In this document: positions 20,735-31,879 of the stretch, in pieces | How positions within the stretch are numbered: position 1 is the first letter of the stretch | Layout of the letters: each line of letters opens with the position of its first letter | The notes under the pieces: model-generated | What the model saw: only the letters and a program-made list of their open reading frames with translations | Databases searched by the model: none | Told to the model about the DNA's origin: nothing | Program-made: the position numbers and the translations under genes | Source: Blasia pusilla | Lineage: Eukaryota > Marchantiophyta > Marchantiopsida > Blasiales | DNA length: 64,000 nt | Assembly: GCA_050084515.1 (NCBI GenBank) | Contig: CM114271.1 | Span: 33,294,001-33,358,000, forward strand | Direction: 5' to 3'

Positions 20735-22440
20735 GAAGATTTTTTCCCTTGGAATCTTGACCGTAAAGAGAATTTTGTGACAAAATTTCATGATTTATGG
20801 AGTTTATAATGAAGAGGAGGGCCACAAAATGAAGAAGAAAGAGGATGATGAATGATTTATAAGTAATAATCCAAGTCTTCTTTGGATTTTGACCTTTTTA
20901 TTGAAGCCTCATGAGTTCCCACCATTGGATGGAGCTGAAACATGAGGGATGTGGGGTTGCAAAGGCCCTCTTGCTTTTGGACCATATGAATCTTCCATAT
21001 CATACTTCATGCTCAATTTACAATTGGGAGACCATATTCAAGGTTTCACATTTTTTATTCCTTCTTTGAGTGGTCATTTGGAGATTTTTTTTTTCCACTG
21101 GGATCGTGACACTAAAGTACATGTTTTGACAAAATTTTATGATTTATGGACTTTTTGGTGAAGAGGAGGGCCAAAAAGTGAAGAAGAAAGAGGACGATGA
21201 GTAATTTATGAGTATGTTCCAAGTTTTCTTTCGATTTTAATCTTTTTATTGAAGTATCGTGAGTCCCACCGTTGGATAAAGCTGAAACATGAGGGATGTG
21301 GGGTTGGCCTCTTGCTATTGGGTGGTGTGGATCTTCCATATCATATATATTTAATTTAAAATTGGGAGACCAGATTTAGGGTTTTGGATTTTTTATTCCC
21401 TCTATAGGTGGTCATTTGGAGATTTTTTTTCCACTAGGATTTTGACACTCAAGTGCATGCTTTGACAAAATTTCATGATTTAAGGACTTTGTGGCAAAGA
21501 GGAGAGATAGAAAATGAAGAAGAAAGAGGACAATGAGTAATGTTCCAAGTCTTCTTTCGATTTTGATCTTTTTACTAAAGTATCATGCGTTCCCACCGTT
21601 CGATTGAGTTGAAACATGAGGGTTGTCGGGTTGCAAAGGCCATCTTACTGTTGGATGGTATGGATCCTCCATATCATACACATTGTTCAATTTAAAACTG
21701 GGAGACTATATTCAGGGGTTTGAACTTTTTAAATCCCTCTACGAGTAGTCAATTGAAAATTTTATTTTTCCACTAGGATCTTGACACTGAATTTCATCTT
21801 GTGAAAATTTTTCATGATTTATGGACTTTTTGGTGAAGAGGAGGGATAGAAAATGAAGAAGAAAAAGGATGATGAGTGATTTACAAGTAATGTTCCAAGT
21901 GTTCTTTGGATTTTGACCTTTTTACTGAAGCATGAGTGATGTGGGTTTGAAAAGGCCCTCTTACTTTTGGACAGTGGAGATCCTCCATATCATACTTCAT
22001 GTTAGATTTAGAATTGGGAGAATATTTTTAGGATTTTGGACTTTTAATTCCATTTATAAGTGGGCATTTGAAGATTTTTTTCCACTAGGATCTTAACACT
22101 GAAGTGCATGTTGTGACAAACTTTCATGATTTATGGACTTTATGGTGAAGAGGAGGATCAGAATACAAAAAAGAAAGAGGATGATGAGCGATTTACAAGT
22201 AATATTTAACGTCTTCTTTGGATTTTGATCTTTTTACTGAAGCATGATTAGTTTCCAACATTGGATTGAGCTGAATTTTGAGGGATATGGGACTGGAAAA
22301 AATCTCTTGCACTTGGACCGTTTGGATCTTCCATACAAAAGTTCATACTCAATTGGGAAACCAGATTTAGGGTTTTGGATTTTTCATTTCGAATCTTCTC
22401 TGGTTATGCATTTAAAGATTTTCCTTTTTTTTGGGGATCC
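20735..22440 (+). repeat. Tandem array of about 310-350-bp units
   Basis: Five or so units begin with GACAAAATTT(C/T)ATGATTTATGGA at about 20778, 21127, 21464, 21800 and 22111. Each continues with a GAAGAGGAGGG block, AAAGAGGA(T/C)GATGAG, TTCCAAGT, a CACCGTTGGAT-type block, CTTCCATATCATA, and GGGAGACCA...TTTTGGA. Divergence between units is moderate. A further partial unit lies in reverse orientation at 26888-26975, beyond the inverted segment. No protein is encoded. Confidence 0.88.
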
Positions 22441-23211
22441 TGACAATTGTTGTGACGACACGTGGATAGGAGAACTATAGTTAAAATAACCAACAAGTAT
22501 ACATATGATTTGTAACAAAATAAACGAATTCCACCCTCTCTCAAGGGGGATGGCTAAGGGTCTTGTGAATATTTCCTCAAGAAGCAATACCTTATGGATA
22601 TTTCTGTGAGAAAACACAAAGTGACAAAATCACTGAAATCTTTACAAAACTTAGAGATAGAAAGTGGCGTAGTCCGTCCGTGCAGTCATAGAAGAGCTTC
22701 GATGGAACCTGAACATGAAGATAACTTGACATACGAGAATGCGCTACCGCTGCGGCTCGACTATTTCACTACTCGGGAAACTACGGTTTTTTACCTATTT
22801 TTCTTTGTTTCTATTAATAGAAAGTTTTTGCATATATATATATATATGGGGTTAGATAATCCTAGAAACGCTACTCCATAAACCACCTACGTCATATTAC
22901 TATGATTCCTTTGACATCTAAGTTGAAACCATCAATTTAGGCTTCTCCTCATACAAAGGGGGCGATCAGATTAATGGTGCTCAGAGAAGTGGATGTCGAG
23001 AATCCAACAATTTCATAGCGGAGAATGGTAAAATCTGATTTGAACCGGTTTTGAGATACCCATACAAAAAAATCCAAACCCTTGTATGGATCCCCCATTC
23101 TATACCTACACTTTCATGTGATGTTTTAAACAAAACGGATAGTCATGATTTTAACCCACTACGAGTACTCATAACCCTAGATCTCCCCATCATTAGAGCA
23201 CACACTGGATG
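22441..23211. other. Unannotated flank of E1
   Basis: Mixed AT-rich DNA with a short TA repeat near 22837-22851. A frame of 95 codons from 22594 shows no recognisable domain. By the inversion model, this was the sequence immediately downstream of the E1 3' LTR. Confidence 0.5.
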
Positions 23212-23216
23212 ATTGG

Positions 23217-24202
23217 TGTCGTGCGCATACTCTCATTGAACGTTAATCTTTGTTGTTGCGGAAGCGTGCGTTCAGTAGGACACGCTCTCAACTCTGATCT
23301 GCATCAAACACGCACTCTGGTTAGTCGGGTATGGATCAATCAACAGGCTAACTTTCCTAGTTTCACGGTTTACAACACATGCAAGTCTTGAAAGACTTGG
23401 GACAGACTTTCTGGTTGGTTCAAGAACCTCAAATGGTGTTTCGCGCCTGGCGGTTCCAACTGTCCAATGGACATCCAATGAGTCCCTAACGGAGACTCAC
23501 ACAAAATAAATCATGGGTCGGAATCCAAGTGTGGCAGACAAAGTCCATTCCCTTGGATTAGGTTTGATTTCGAATTCCAACGCCAAACTCCCTTTCCATC
23601 CCATGCCCTTGAGACGCTGTATGGTGCTCAAAATGGGGTTCGTGTTCCGAGAATCCTCAAAGAGACTCCCCCTTACTAGTACTTCTGGGGATCTCTCGGG
23701 TCTCCCTAGCTTTAGGGAAAGACAGGAGGGCCCCTCAAATTGGCCCTCAACCTGATTGCTCTCACGGTCGTTTTAGGCCAATATCTTACCCTATACCTAT
23801 GCGTTTGCTGAGATCTTTGGTACGTTGGAACCGTCTCAACATAAGATTTACAACGCGCCCTTAATTTTCCTAAACACATCTTGGGGCTAAAAGTTATGGT
23901 TCAAAACACTCAAATTCCCCAAACACTAGCCGTGTGCCAAAAGTGATTCTCACCTCTTTGGCAACCAACCTTCCAAGACTCAACTCATCTCAAGTCTAGG
24001 TTCTCATTTGGTCTAGGTTTCCTGGTCGCAACCACTAATGCATGAAATGCACAACTCTGTTCCGAGTTTGGTCTCTTGGACTTTTCCAAGAGATCTTCCA
24101 AAAGCCTCTCCAAAGCGCGATCATCGTAGTGTGAGTCTAGTTGAGTTCTGATGTTCCGCTTGGCGCCTATTTGGTGCTTTTTTGGTTATGAGGGTTGCAA
24201 CA
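23217..24202 (-). repeat. E1 3' LTR (now inverted)
   Basis: A 986-bp LTR with sense on the minus strand. The sense end ...GCGCACGACA at 23217 is followed by CCAAT (complement of 23212-23216), the same target duplication as at 3479-3483. It shares with the 3484-4524 LTR forms that G1 lacks (TTTGTTGTTGCGGAAG, TTGGTTCA(A/G)GAACCTCAAA). About 40 bp are missing internally. Confidence 0.9.
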
Positions 24203-24219
24203 CTCACCCCTCCTTAGAA
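24203..24219 (-). promoter_or_regulatory. E1 polypurine tract (inverted)
   Basis: TTCTAAGGAGGGGTGAG on the minus strand, abutting the 3' LTR. It is identical to the G1 tract at 6770-6786. Confidence 0.85.
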
Positions 24220-24899
24220 GGTTGATGTCCTCATTAACGCAAACCTCTTTTTTTTTTAATGTTAAGTTCTAGGAAGTCGACCCCTTAACACTGAATTGCG
24301 TTATGGTAGCTAATCCCCAATTCCACTTTTGGCTTAAGTCTTAGGCTGTTGCTTGCAAAACTTAGATTATTAGCTTCTCCATTTCAATTAGTCTAGATCT
24401 TTTCTGTAGAACTAATCTAAACTATCAAAATTAAGCTAACAAAGTCTGCAACCTAACACTTCACTCACTATTTGTAAACAACCACTTGTTTACCTAGCCA
24501 GCTTGTACTACTGTTGGGTCACTCATATTCTACTTAGGCGCGTCACTAAGTTCACTCATGCAACATGAATGAGATCACCATAAACCTCAAGACAGACTAA
24601 TTTTCCCCGCCGACGTTGGGGCGAGTTCAAATGTTAGTACTTCAACATTTGGTCCTGATCTAGATGCCTATCCAAATCCAAGATCTCATCTCAAATACTC
24701 ATTATTTTGCCTCCTTGACTAACATCTTAAGCATATGAAGAACTACTCATTGCCATGCACTACCAATCTCAAAATCACAATCACTAGCATCGAATCTCCC
24801 AATCCGTGCTTTCTTTATTGCAACAACTAAACTTTTATAGTTACAACGGGTTATCGGCCCAAGCTTCTTGGTCACAAGTTATGTCCTTTGCTTCACCAT
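24220..24899 (-). other. E1 noncoding region between integrase and polypurine tract
   Basis: Homologous to 6787-7459 of G1. It has no conserved frame. It includes a run of T at 24247-24258, probably a later expansion. Confidence 0.65.
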
Positions 24900-26887
24900 G
24901 TACTAACTTATATGCCTATCTTGCATCCATTTGAAGTCTCGCAATGCCTCTTGCGCATGTTCAAGATCTACCTCCGCAATCTAAGTCACCTCTTTCACAT
25001 GGTAGCCTTTCCACTTGACTAAGTTCTCATACTTGGTGGCTCTACATCTAGAGCGCAGAATGGTCTCCACCTTGACTCTGGTTTCTCATTTCTGATGACC
25101 AATTGTGGTCTCAACACAATCCTTCGATCCAAACGCACATTGTCTTGAAGACACTTCTTCAATAATGACACATGGAAAGTCGGGTGAATCTTGAACTTGT
25201 TTGGAAGCTCCAGAGTATACACATCCTCAAAAGGCTTCTCCTTGATCACATACGGTCTAGCATACTTGGCTAACAATTTTGCAGACAATTGCTTCGAAAG
25301 AGTGAGATTCTTTACACTCAGCCACACTTATTCCCCTCCTTGGAAACTCACTTGGCTCCGACTTTTGTTAGCATGTTTCACGTACCTTATTTGAGCCTTG
25401 GCAAGACTTTTTCTCGCTCGCTCTTATCGTTCCTGCATTTCCACTAACAAAAATTCTGCAGTTGCTTGACGAGTGTCTGCCGATGTAGCGCCCCTCTAAA
25501 GGGCTAAGTTGAGAGGCCATTCTGGTTCTCTTTGATACGCCCCAAGAAACGGAGATTCTCCAATTGCAGAATGCTTGGTCGCGTTGTAACAATACTAAGC
25601 CATACTTAGCCACTTTGCCTAATCTCTTTGGTCCGCACTCACGTAATTCCTTAAGTACTGGTTTACGACCGAGTTTACTTTTTCCGTTTGCCCATCCGTT
25701 TGAGGATTGAAGGCTGTACTAAAGTTGAGTTTGATCCTGAACCTCTTGAATAGATGTTTCCAAAATGCACTCATAAACTTTGGATCTTGATCGGGCACAA
25801 TGCTCCTAGGCAATCCATGAGCTCGCCACCAACCATCCAGGAATAGTTGGGAAGTAGTGCAGGCCGTCCCAGAATCTCTCGTCGGCACAAACCTCCCCAA
25901 CTTGCTAAACCGATCAACTATCACAAGTATAGCATTGTATCCCTCAGATTCCAGAAGACTCGTAATGAAATCCATGCTAATGCTTTGCAAGGGTCCCTGC
26001 ACGATCGGAAAAGGATGAAGTAAGCCTTGCTTCTTTGCATAAGAAACTCTGTTCGCCTGAAAGGTCACGCAGGTCTTCACATATTGAGCAACATCTTCCT
26101 TCATGTTGGGCCAGAAGAACCTCTTGGTCAAAACAACAAGAGTGGATTTCTCCCCCTTTTGTCGTGCCAAAGGTCCGTCATGACATTCCACGAACACTTT
26201 GGTCCGTAGCTTGCCTTTGCCCAAAATAGATCCTGCTTTGCTTAAACCTTAGCGAACCATGCCTCAAACTTAGATTGGCCACCTTCTCGCTCGCTTGAAC
26301 TTCCCAAGGTAATCACTCGCTTGCACATCCTTGATGTATCCTTCACGAATACTTCTTTCCACGTCTGTTTCATTAGGGAACATTGCTCTCAAGATTTGTA
26401 TTGTCGATGGCATATGCTCATCCTTGCGACTTAACGCATCTGGAATGACATTGTCTTTCCCCGGCTTGTGGATTAGCTCCACATTTGTCAATGCCAAGGT
26501 ATCATGCCATTGAATTTTCTTCGATGTTAGGCAATCCTGGGTCTCAAAATACTTGACCAAAATATTATCGGTGAATACTCGAGTCTTGTGAAGTCCCAGA
26601 TAGTGAAGCCACTTCCTCAAACAATGAACCATCGTGAACAACTCTTTCTCATGAGTGGGCCATCTCCTTTCTGTGTCGCTAAGCTTCTTGCTCTCGTATG
26701 CTATAGATCTCCCTTTTTACACCAACATTCCTGCAATCGCAAAATCACTAGCATCAATGTGCATCTCGAACGGTTGGTCGAACTCTGGCAGCTTCAGAAC
26801 TGGTTCCTGCGAGAGGATCTCTTTGACTCAGTTGAACGCCTTATCCACTTCCTCGGTCCGTGTTGTGTTGGAAAACTTGGAGGTCCA
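24900..26887 (-). pseudogene. pol (RH-INT): E1 RNase H and integrase with decayed chromodomain (inverted)
   Basis: From 26887 down, RNase H starts with a KFSNTT...EVDKAFN-like segment and continues through a FETQDCLTSKKIQWHDTLAL stretch and IHKPGKDNVIPDALSR (26641-26270). The integrase frame 26224-25619 (201 codons) contains CHDGPLA, SMDFITSLL (Asp), DQDPKF (Asp) and QTDGQTEKVN (Glu). C-terminal frames at 25613-25019 and on to about 24905 include LPNKFKIHPTFHVSLLKK and a chromodomain remnant (VKWKGYHVKEVT) split by a shift. Coding homology ends at 26887, within a few bases of where E1 RT stops at 20734. Confidence 0.9.
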
Positions 26888-27114
26888 CAAATGACCATCT
26901 AGAGAGGAAATTAAAATCCAAAACCTAAATTAATTTGGTCTCCGAATTTTAAATTGACAGAGGAAATCTCCTTAAAGCCCTCTTCTTTATCTTGAAATTT
27001 GAGGTCATGTAAGGAAAAAGTTTTGTGTGAGATTATTTTTGCAAGTTTGCATGCATTTGAAAATTATAAATATAAGTGCAAACTTGAAGTGGTTGTCAAT
27101 TGCCATATGGGCAT
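26888..27114. other. Partial unit of the 20.7-22.4 kb array, then AT-rich DNA
   Basis: Positions 26888-26975, read in reverse complement, give a TTTAGGTTTTGGATTTTAAT and GGAGACCAAAT order matching the array units. The rest is AT-rich without features. This is the other side of the inversion breakpoint. Confidence 0.7.
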
Positions 27115-27795
27115 TCTTCAAAATCTAGATTTGGTCATCTATACTATTAACGGAGGATGGGATTAGACAATCCTTCCTGCTCTTATCGACACATGTCCTC
27201 CGAGAACTTTCCAAGTGGTGACGCATGTCAACGCGGGGATTAAATGTACAATCAATGAACGAATAAGGAAGACGATTCAATCAATTTCTTTTTTCCCACG
27301 TTTCATGTCATTCGTGCATAGCACGGGAAACACTGTAGAATATATATATATATATACCCGTGCGATGCACGGGTAAATAAATTTTTTTTTGAAGAGCTAG
27401 TGTATAGCCCGTGAAGGGAAGAGATTAATGATGTTGCATATAAATTCAATTTTTTTCTTCTTGCTCGTAACATGTGAAACATTTTTTTGCTATCCAGCTG
27501 CCACATGTAAAGCAGAGAGGTGTTTGCAAATCAAGAAAGCACTCTCCCATAATAATATAGATGAGGTGCCCGTGCAATGCATGGGAAATAAAAAAGTGTT
27601 TGAAGAGCTAGTGTATAGCCTGTGAAGGGAAGAGATTATTGATGTTGCACATAAATTCAATTTTTTTCTTCTTGCCAGTAGCATGTGAAACATTTTCTTG
27701 CTGCCCAGATGCCACGTGTCAAGCAGAGAAGTGTTTGCAAATCAAAAAGGCACTCTCCCATAATAATATAGATGGCCAAATCTAGATTTTGAAGA
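27115..27795. mobile_element. TIR element with 35-bp inverted ends
   Basis: The ends 27115-27149 and 27761-27795 are inverted repeats of 35 bp with a few mismatches (TCTTCAAAATCTAGATTTGG(T/C)CATCTAT...). The interior holds two copies of the 207-bp unit described next and no transposase. This is consistent with a nonautonomous DNA element. No clean target duplication is visible. Confidence 0.6.
27355..27775. repeat. Two tandem 207-210-bp units with a GTGCGATGCAC palindrome
   Basis: Units begin with CCCGTGC(G/A)ATGCA(C/T)GGG, then GAAGAGCTAGTGTATAGCC(C/T)GTGAAGGG, and end AAGCACTCTCCCATAATAAT. They are about 82-90 percent alike by eye. Related units recur at 28868-29520. Confidence 0.8.
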
Positions 27796-28330
27796 TATAT
27801 ATGGATAGTTCATGTTGGAAATTTTTACAGTCTATGTGAAAGGATTTTTCACAAAAGAAGCATTGTATCACATGGAATGGTCGAAACAAGTTATATCCCA
27901 AAATTGATGAAAAACACAGTATGATTGGAGCATGAAATTATTAAAACACATAAGTCATTGAGTATGACTCACAATTACTAGGCAAGTGCAGCAAGTATGA
28001 CTTGTCATGTCTAAAGAGTATTGATAACTACTTGTGTCATAAGGAGATGACTAGGTAAGTAGCACGACCCTAAATTTAATGAATAAACCATTTACGTCAT
28101 ATTGAGTCATTCTTCCGGTCAGTCATTTAAACTTAAGTCATAAAAACCATACATTTCTTCTAACGAATTCTTTTCAATTGACGAGTAACTATGATCAATC
28201 ACACATTTGGTAACTAGACTAGATAGATCTCCTCATGAGAAATTAATAAATAAGTAATAAATAAAGAAAGAAAATAAGTAAACACGTGTTTACTTATTAA
28301 TCTCTCACCCTCTCAAAGGGGGGTGCCCTC
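27796..28330. other. AT-rich, no feature
   Basis: No coding or repeat structure recognised, apart from an AAGTAA-rich stretch near 28250-28290. Confidence 0.4.
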
Positions 28331-28334
28331 TTTT

Positions 28335-28455
28335 CTATTTCTAGGCCGGTTGTGGAGTTTATGTACCCGACTCTTTGGATCCCCCTCCACTCCCACACCC
28401 TTTTTTGTATTCCGGATGGGTTTTCCATCACCCAATTTTTATTGAGAATTCTTTC
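28335..28455 (+). repeat. Possible LINE 3' end, related to 42985-43090
   Basis: About 110 bp shared with 42985-43090: CTATTTCT, GGTTGTGG, GACTCTTTG, TCCCCCTC, TTTTGTA, GATGGGTTTTCCATCAC, then TTTTTAT. Placement of a GT-rich end and ATGGGTTTT(T)CCCATC-like wording resembles the 3' tails of plant L1 elements. No RT domain is adjacent, so identity is tentative. Confidence 0.35.
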
Positions 28456-28867
28456 TTCTCTCAGAGGGCCATATACTGGTTCATACTCGCAGTGGTCCCC
28501 TGGGAGGATTGGTTATATCTTGTCTCTACATGAAAGGGTATATAGAGCTTCAGTTCACAAACTCGTGAGAGTGCACTTCTTTATCACTCTGATCCTCCAT
28601 AAAGGTTGCACGGAAACATACAAGTTCGTCCACGAGACGGACATGCTGTCCGAATACTCACAATGTGCATCTGAATCCGCCCCCGAAACCTGCCGAGTCC
28701 ATAACGGGCACCCGAACTGGCTGAGCCTACATCGGTCAGAAAAAAAATATTCACATGCTACGGGCGGCAAAATTTATTTGAATATTTGTAACTTCATTAG
28801 TCCTTTCACTCCCGTCCCTTCCTTTCACGACGCGGAGGAAAGATTACTCAAACACTTTTTTTATTTT

Positions 28868-29520
28868 TCCATGCGATGCACGGGCACCTTAATAGTACTA
28901 CATGAGAGTGCTTGTTGGCCTCAGCCCGCCATTTTTGGGTATGAGCCTGTGCACCGGATTGCCACATGTCCAGCAAAGAGGTGTTTGCAAATCAAGAAGG
29001 CACTCTCCAATAATACCCACTCGTAAAGTACCCGCGCGATGCACGGAAAAAAATTTTATTTGGGTAGTTTTTGCGAGTGCACGTGAAGGGAATAATGATG
29101 CTATACATAAATTAAAAAAATTCCTGCTGCCCATGGCAAGTGAAACATTTTCTTGTTGTCGAGGTGTCATGTGTCCAACAGGGAAGTGTTTGCAAATCAA
29201 GAAGGCACTCTCCCATAATATAGACTAGTAAGGTTCCCGTGCAATGCACAAGAAATAAAAAAAGTGTTTAAAGAGCTAGTGTATAGCCTGTGAAGGGAAG
29301 AGATTAATGATGCTCTAATAAATTTAAATTTTTTTCGTCGGAGATTTGTGATTTATAGCCTGTGAAGGGAAGAGATTAATGATGATGCACATAAATTCAA
29401 ATTTTTTTGTTGCCACATGCAATGCGAGGGGAATAAAAAAAAGTGTTTGAAGAACTAGTGTATAGGGAAGAGATTAATGATGCTCTAATAAATTAAAATT
29501 TTTTTCGTCGGAGATTTGTG
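28868..29520. repeat. Further diverged units of the 207-bp family
   Basis: At least three diverged copies (starts near 28868, 29031, 29232) carry the GATGCACGG palindrome, GTGTTTGCAAATCAAGAAGGCACTC (written here in parts), and GTGAAGGGAAGAGATTAATGATG. The last copy is internally duplicated (29280-29335 and 29345-29510). Confidence 0.75.
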
Positions 29521-29542
29521 ATTTACTATCTAGCATGAGGAT

Positions 29543-29920
29543 ATGGGGGCCCTCCTCCTAGATTGTGGATCAGGTGAGTTGTCAAGTCCCGCAGTTTTGG
29601 AAAAGTCTGTACCGTGGAGCGATGGAGGAATTGATGAATTATATGGTTTGGATTGTGATGTCGGGAAGGTTTCAGGTTGTCCCATGTCTTTTCGAGATGG
29701 TGCTACAAATTACGAGGACGATGTATAGAGAGGCATGGAAATTTCTCAGGGGCCGAACAATACTACTCGAAAGATTCATCGGAGTCAACGTATGCCACCT
29801 GGTTTATCTTATGAGGAATCGGAAGATAAACCAGATATCTTGTTTCCGCGTTCGGTGCGCTGGCTGAATTCTCAAGCAGCACAACAATCTGGACATGATA
29901 AGGTGAAAATCAATGAATGA
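29543..29920 (+). other. Unrecognised open frames
   Basis: Three overlapping + frames. The third (29735-29920) reads RMPPGLSYEESEDKPDIL and FPRSVRWLNSQAA, which has a protein-like composition. I cannot assign a family. It lies 0.7 kb upstream of the EngA/Der exon and may be another exon remnant of a host gene. Confidence 0.3.
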
Positions 29921-30219
29921 CTTCCTGCAGCAAACGAGCTTTGCGAATTTGATGCTAGTCAATTTGGTATGGCCATAACAGCACATAGGTTCTAGATCTA
30001 GTGGTGTATTAAAAGTTCGAACTCTGGTGCTTTGGGGAGGTGCAAAACCCTTTCAACGCCAGAGTACGGTGTTGTTAATAATCAATTACTTCCTTTTGCA
30101 GGGTAATTATTTCCAACTACAAGCCTAATTGTGCCTTTCACAGACCATGCGTACGTGTCTGCACATTTGAAAAGGAAAAAGTGCCACTCTCACTGTGTTG
30201 GAACATCTAGCAAAACCCA

Positions 30220-30450
30220 GAGGCTTCTCCCCCAGAGGAACTTCATGAATCTTTTGAAGAGCAGACGGGTGAGATCAGAGTGGACGGACTCAAGTCAGCA
30301 TTGACAACCCGGAATACCACTCTTCAGACAGCCATCGAGCATAAGGGGTTGGCAGTGATTTTGGATGCTACTTCAGAAGATTTTGCATATGTGAAGGAAT
30401 TGTTATCATTCAAGAATGGGGGTTTCCAAGGGATTTTTAGTTGCTGCGGG
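30220..30450 (+). other. Unrecognised exon-like frame
   Basis: The + frame reads LHESFEEQTGEIRVDGLKSA and continues with LAVILDATSEDFAYVKELLS. It has good codon structure for about 70 codons and then shifts (VAAGLKTGPGGLI in another frame). The composition suggests a true former exon. I do not recognise the family. Confidence 0.35.
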
Positions 30451-30652
30451 TCTTAAAACCGGTCCTGGTGGTCTTATATTGTGTTGCGGGAATAGGTTGA
30501 CTACGCAATAGGCATTTCAGATGAAGGAATGGAAGTAGGCAGTGGCATGGAGATGGACATATTTTCTTGTAGTAGGAGTTGTCTCTGTAAGGGAAAATAC
30601 TGAAATCTGACCCTCGTCTCACAAAACTTACTCTGGTTTACGTTCCATGCAG

Positions 30653-30877
30653 GTTGACTCACAGGCGTGATGCATCGGTTTATAATACCCCTGAAGGTCA
30701 TGCTACTCGTGATGTCCGTGAGGAAATTGCGAAGCTCGGCGGATTAAGACTCAAGATGCTAGATACTGCTGGATTGAAGACGTTCACTGAGTCTCAGACT
30801 ATACTCACCAGAACAGCAGGACTTTCTGCAACTGCCCTCTGAAAATGTCAAATTGCACTATTTGTGGTGGATGGCAG
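30653..30877 (+). pseudogene. EngA/Der-type GTPase exon, broken
   Basis: An exon-like block bounded by a good acceptor (TTACGTTCCATGCAG, ending 30652) and a donor (GCAG/GT at 30877/30878). It encodes RRDASVYNTPEGHATRDVRE, then LGGLRLKMLDTAGL (G3-like DxxG), then ILTRTAGLSATAL and CQIALFVVDGR. This order matches the first GTPase domain of the plant EngA/Der-like proteins of organelles, which act in ribosome assembly. The P-loop exon (GRPNVGKS) and the second GTPase domain are not found nearby. A TGA sits at 30840-30842 inside the domain. It is either a pseudogene or a captured exon. Confidence 0.65.
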
Positions 30878-31381
30878 GTCTGGCTTTTTTCTCTCTGCTT
30901 TTCTCCTCCCGGCATTTTGGATTGTCTTTACAGCGACTTTAAGGGTCCAGGCATTGAGGTTGTTGGTTTGACTCTCAGTTATCTGCACTGCGTTTGAGGT
31001 GTCATTGTGTCCAAGTTTCTGTTAGGCTGTCTTAGTGCAAATTTCTGGACTGCACTTTGTCTACCTTGTTCTTTAGACTATCTTAACTCATGTCCGAATC
31101 AAAAAGTTTACTCATTGTTGGCTAGGCGTTAGTGGTCCTGGACCCGCATCAGTACAAGAACGATTTTTTTGGACGGCTATAAAACTTTGTAGGTAATGCT
31201 CTAGATATACTTCTGTTTACCGAGGCTGGTTTGGAGGACGTTAACTCTTTTAGTGATAAGAGCAGAAAATGACAGGTTTTTCAGCATGATTTGTTCTGAT
31301 TGTTTTGGGAAAGTTGACGAGAGAATCTGAGGCATTTTTCTTTTCCTGTATGCAGAGCTAGTGTGCAGCCAATGGATGCCG

Positions 31382-31419
31382 ATGCGGAGGGACCATGCGC
31401 ATGAATGGTCCCTCCGCAT
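31382..31419. repeat. Perfect 15-bp hairpin
   Basis: ATGCGGAGGGACCAT (31382-31396) and ATGGTCCCTCCGCAT (31405-31419) are exact complements, separated by 8 bp. No T run follows, so this is not a bacterial-type terminator. It is likely a small palindrome of repeat origin. Confidence 0.85.
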
Positions 31420-31879
31420 GAATGGTCATACCTTCTAAACGGGTGTAAGGATCTTCTCGCCACTCCGACTGCAGCTTCTTCCAGGACAGGCTTTGGCCAC
31501 AGTCTCGGATACTTGTGTAGTGTGGGGTCCTGGTTTGCGTGCTTGTGGATGGAAGAAGAAGCGTTCACTCACCCACAGTAATACGGGTCTCAAATGGGCC
31601 TCGCCGAAAAGATCCGAGAGATAGTCCTTAGAATCATCGGGCCGGGCCGAGTGGTCGGGAACACTCGGTCAAACGTAGGCGTCTCATAACTTGATCTGCG
31701 CAGACGCCATGAGGTAGATCAGACCTCGGCTACCAAACTGGAACACTCGTACCAATCCTCTCGACAGAGCTGTTTAGATGAAGATTCTTCATTGGAGACA
31801 GCTTTTGTAAACAAGAGCTCTAGTCATCTTGATCAAGAGGCACTACAGTCGCCTTTGGTAGTGGGTATTCACTAGCAAA

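Noticed and set aside
28352-29026. 224-codon + frame
   Set aside because: It runs over repeat units and the LINE-like tail. Composition changes along it and no domain is seen, so it is a chance frame.
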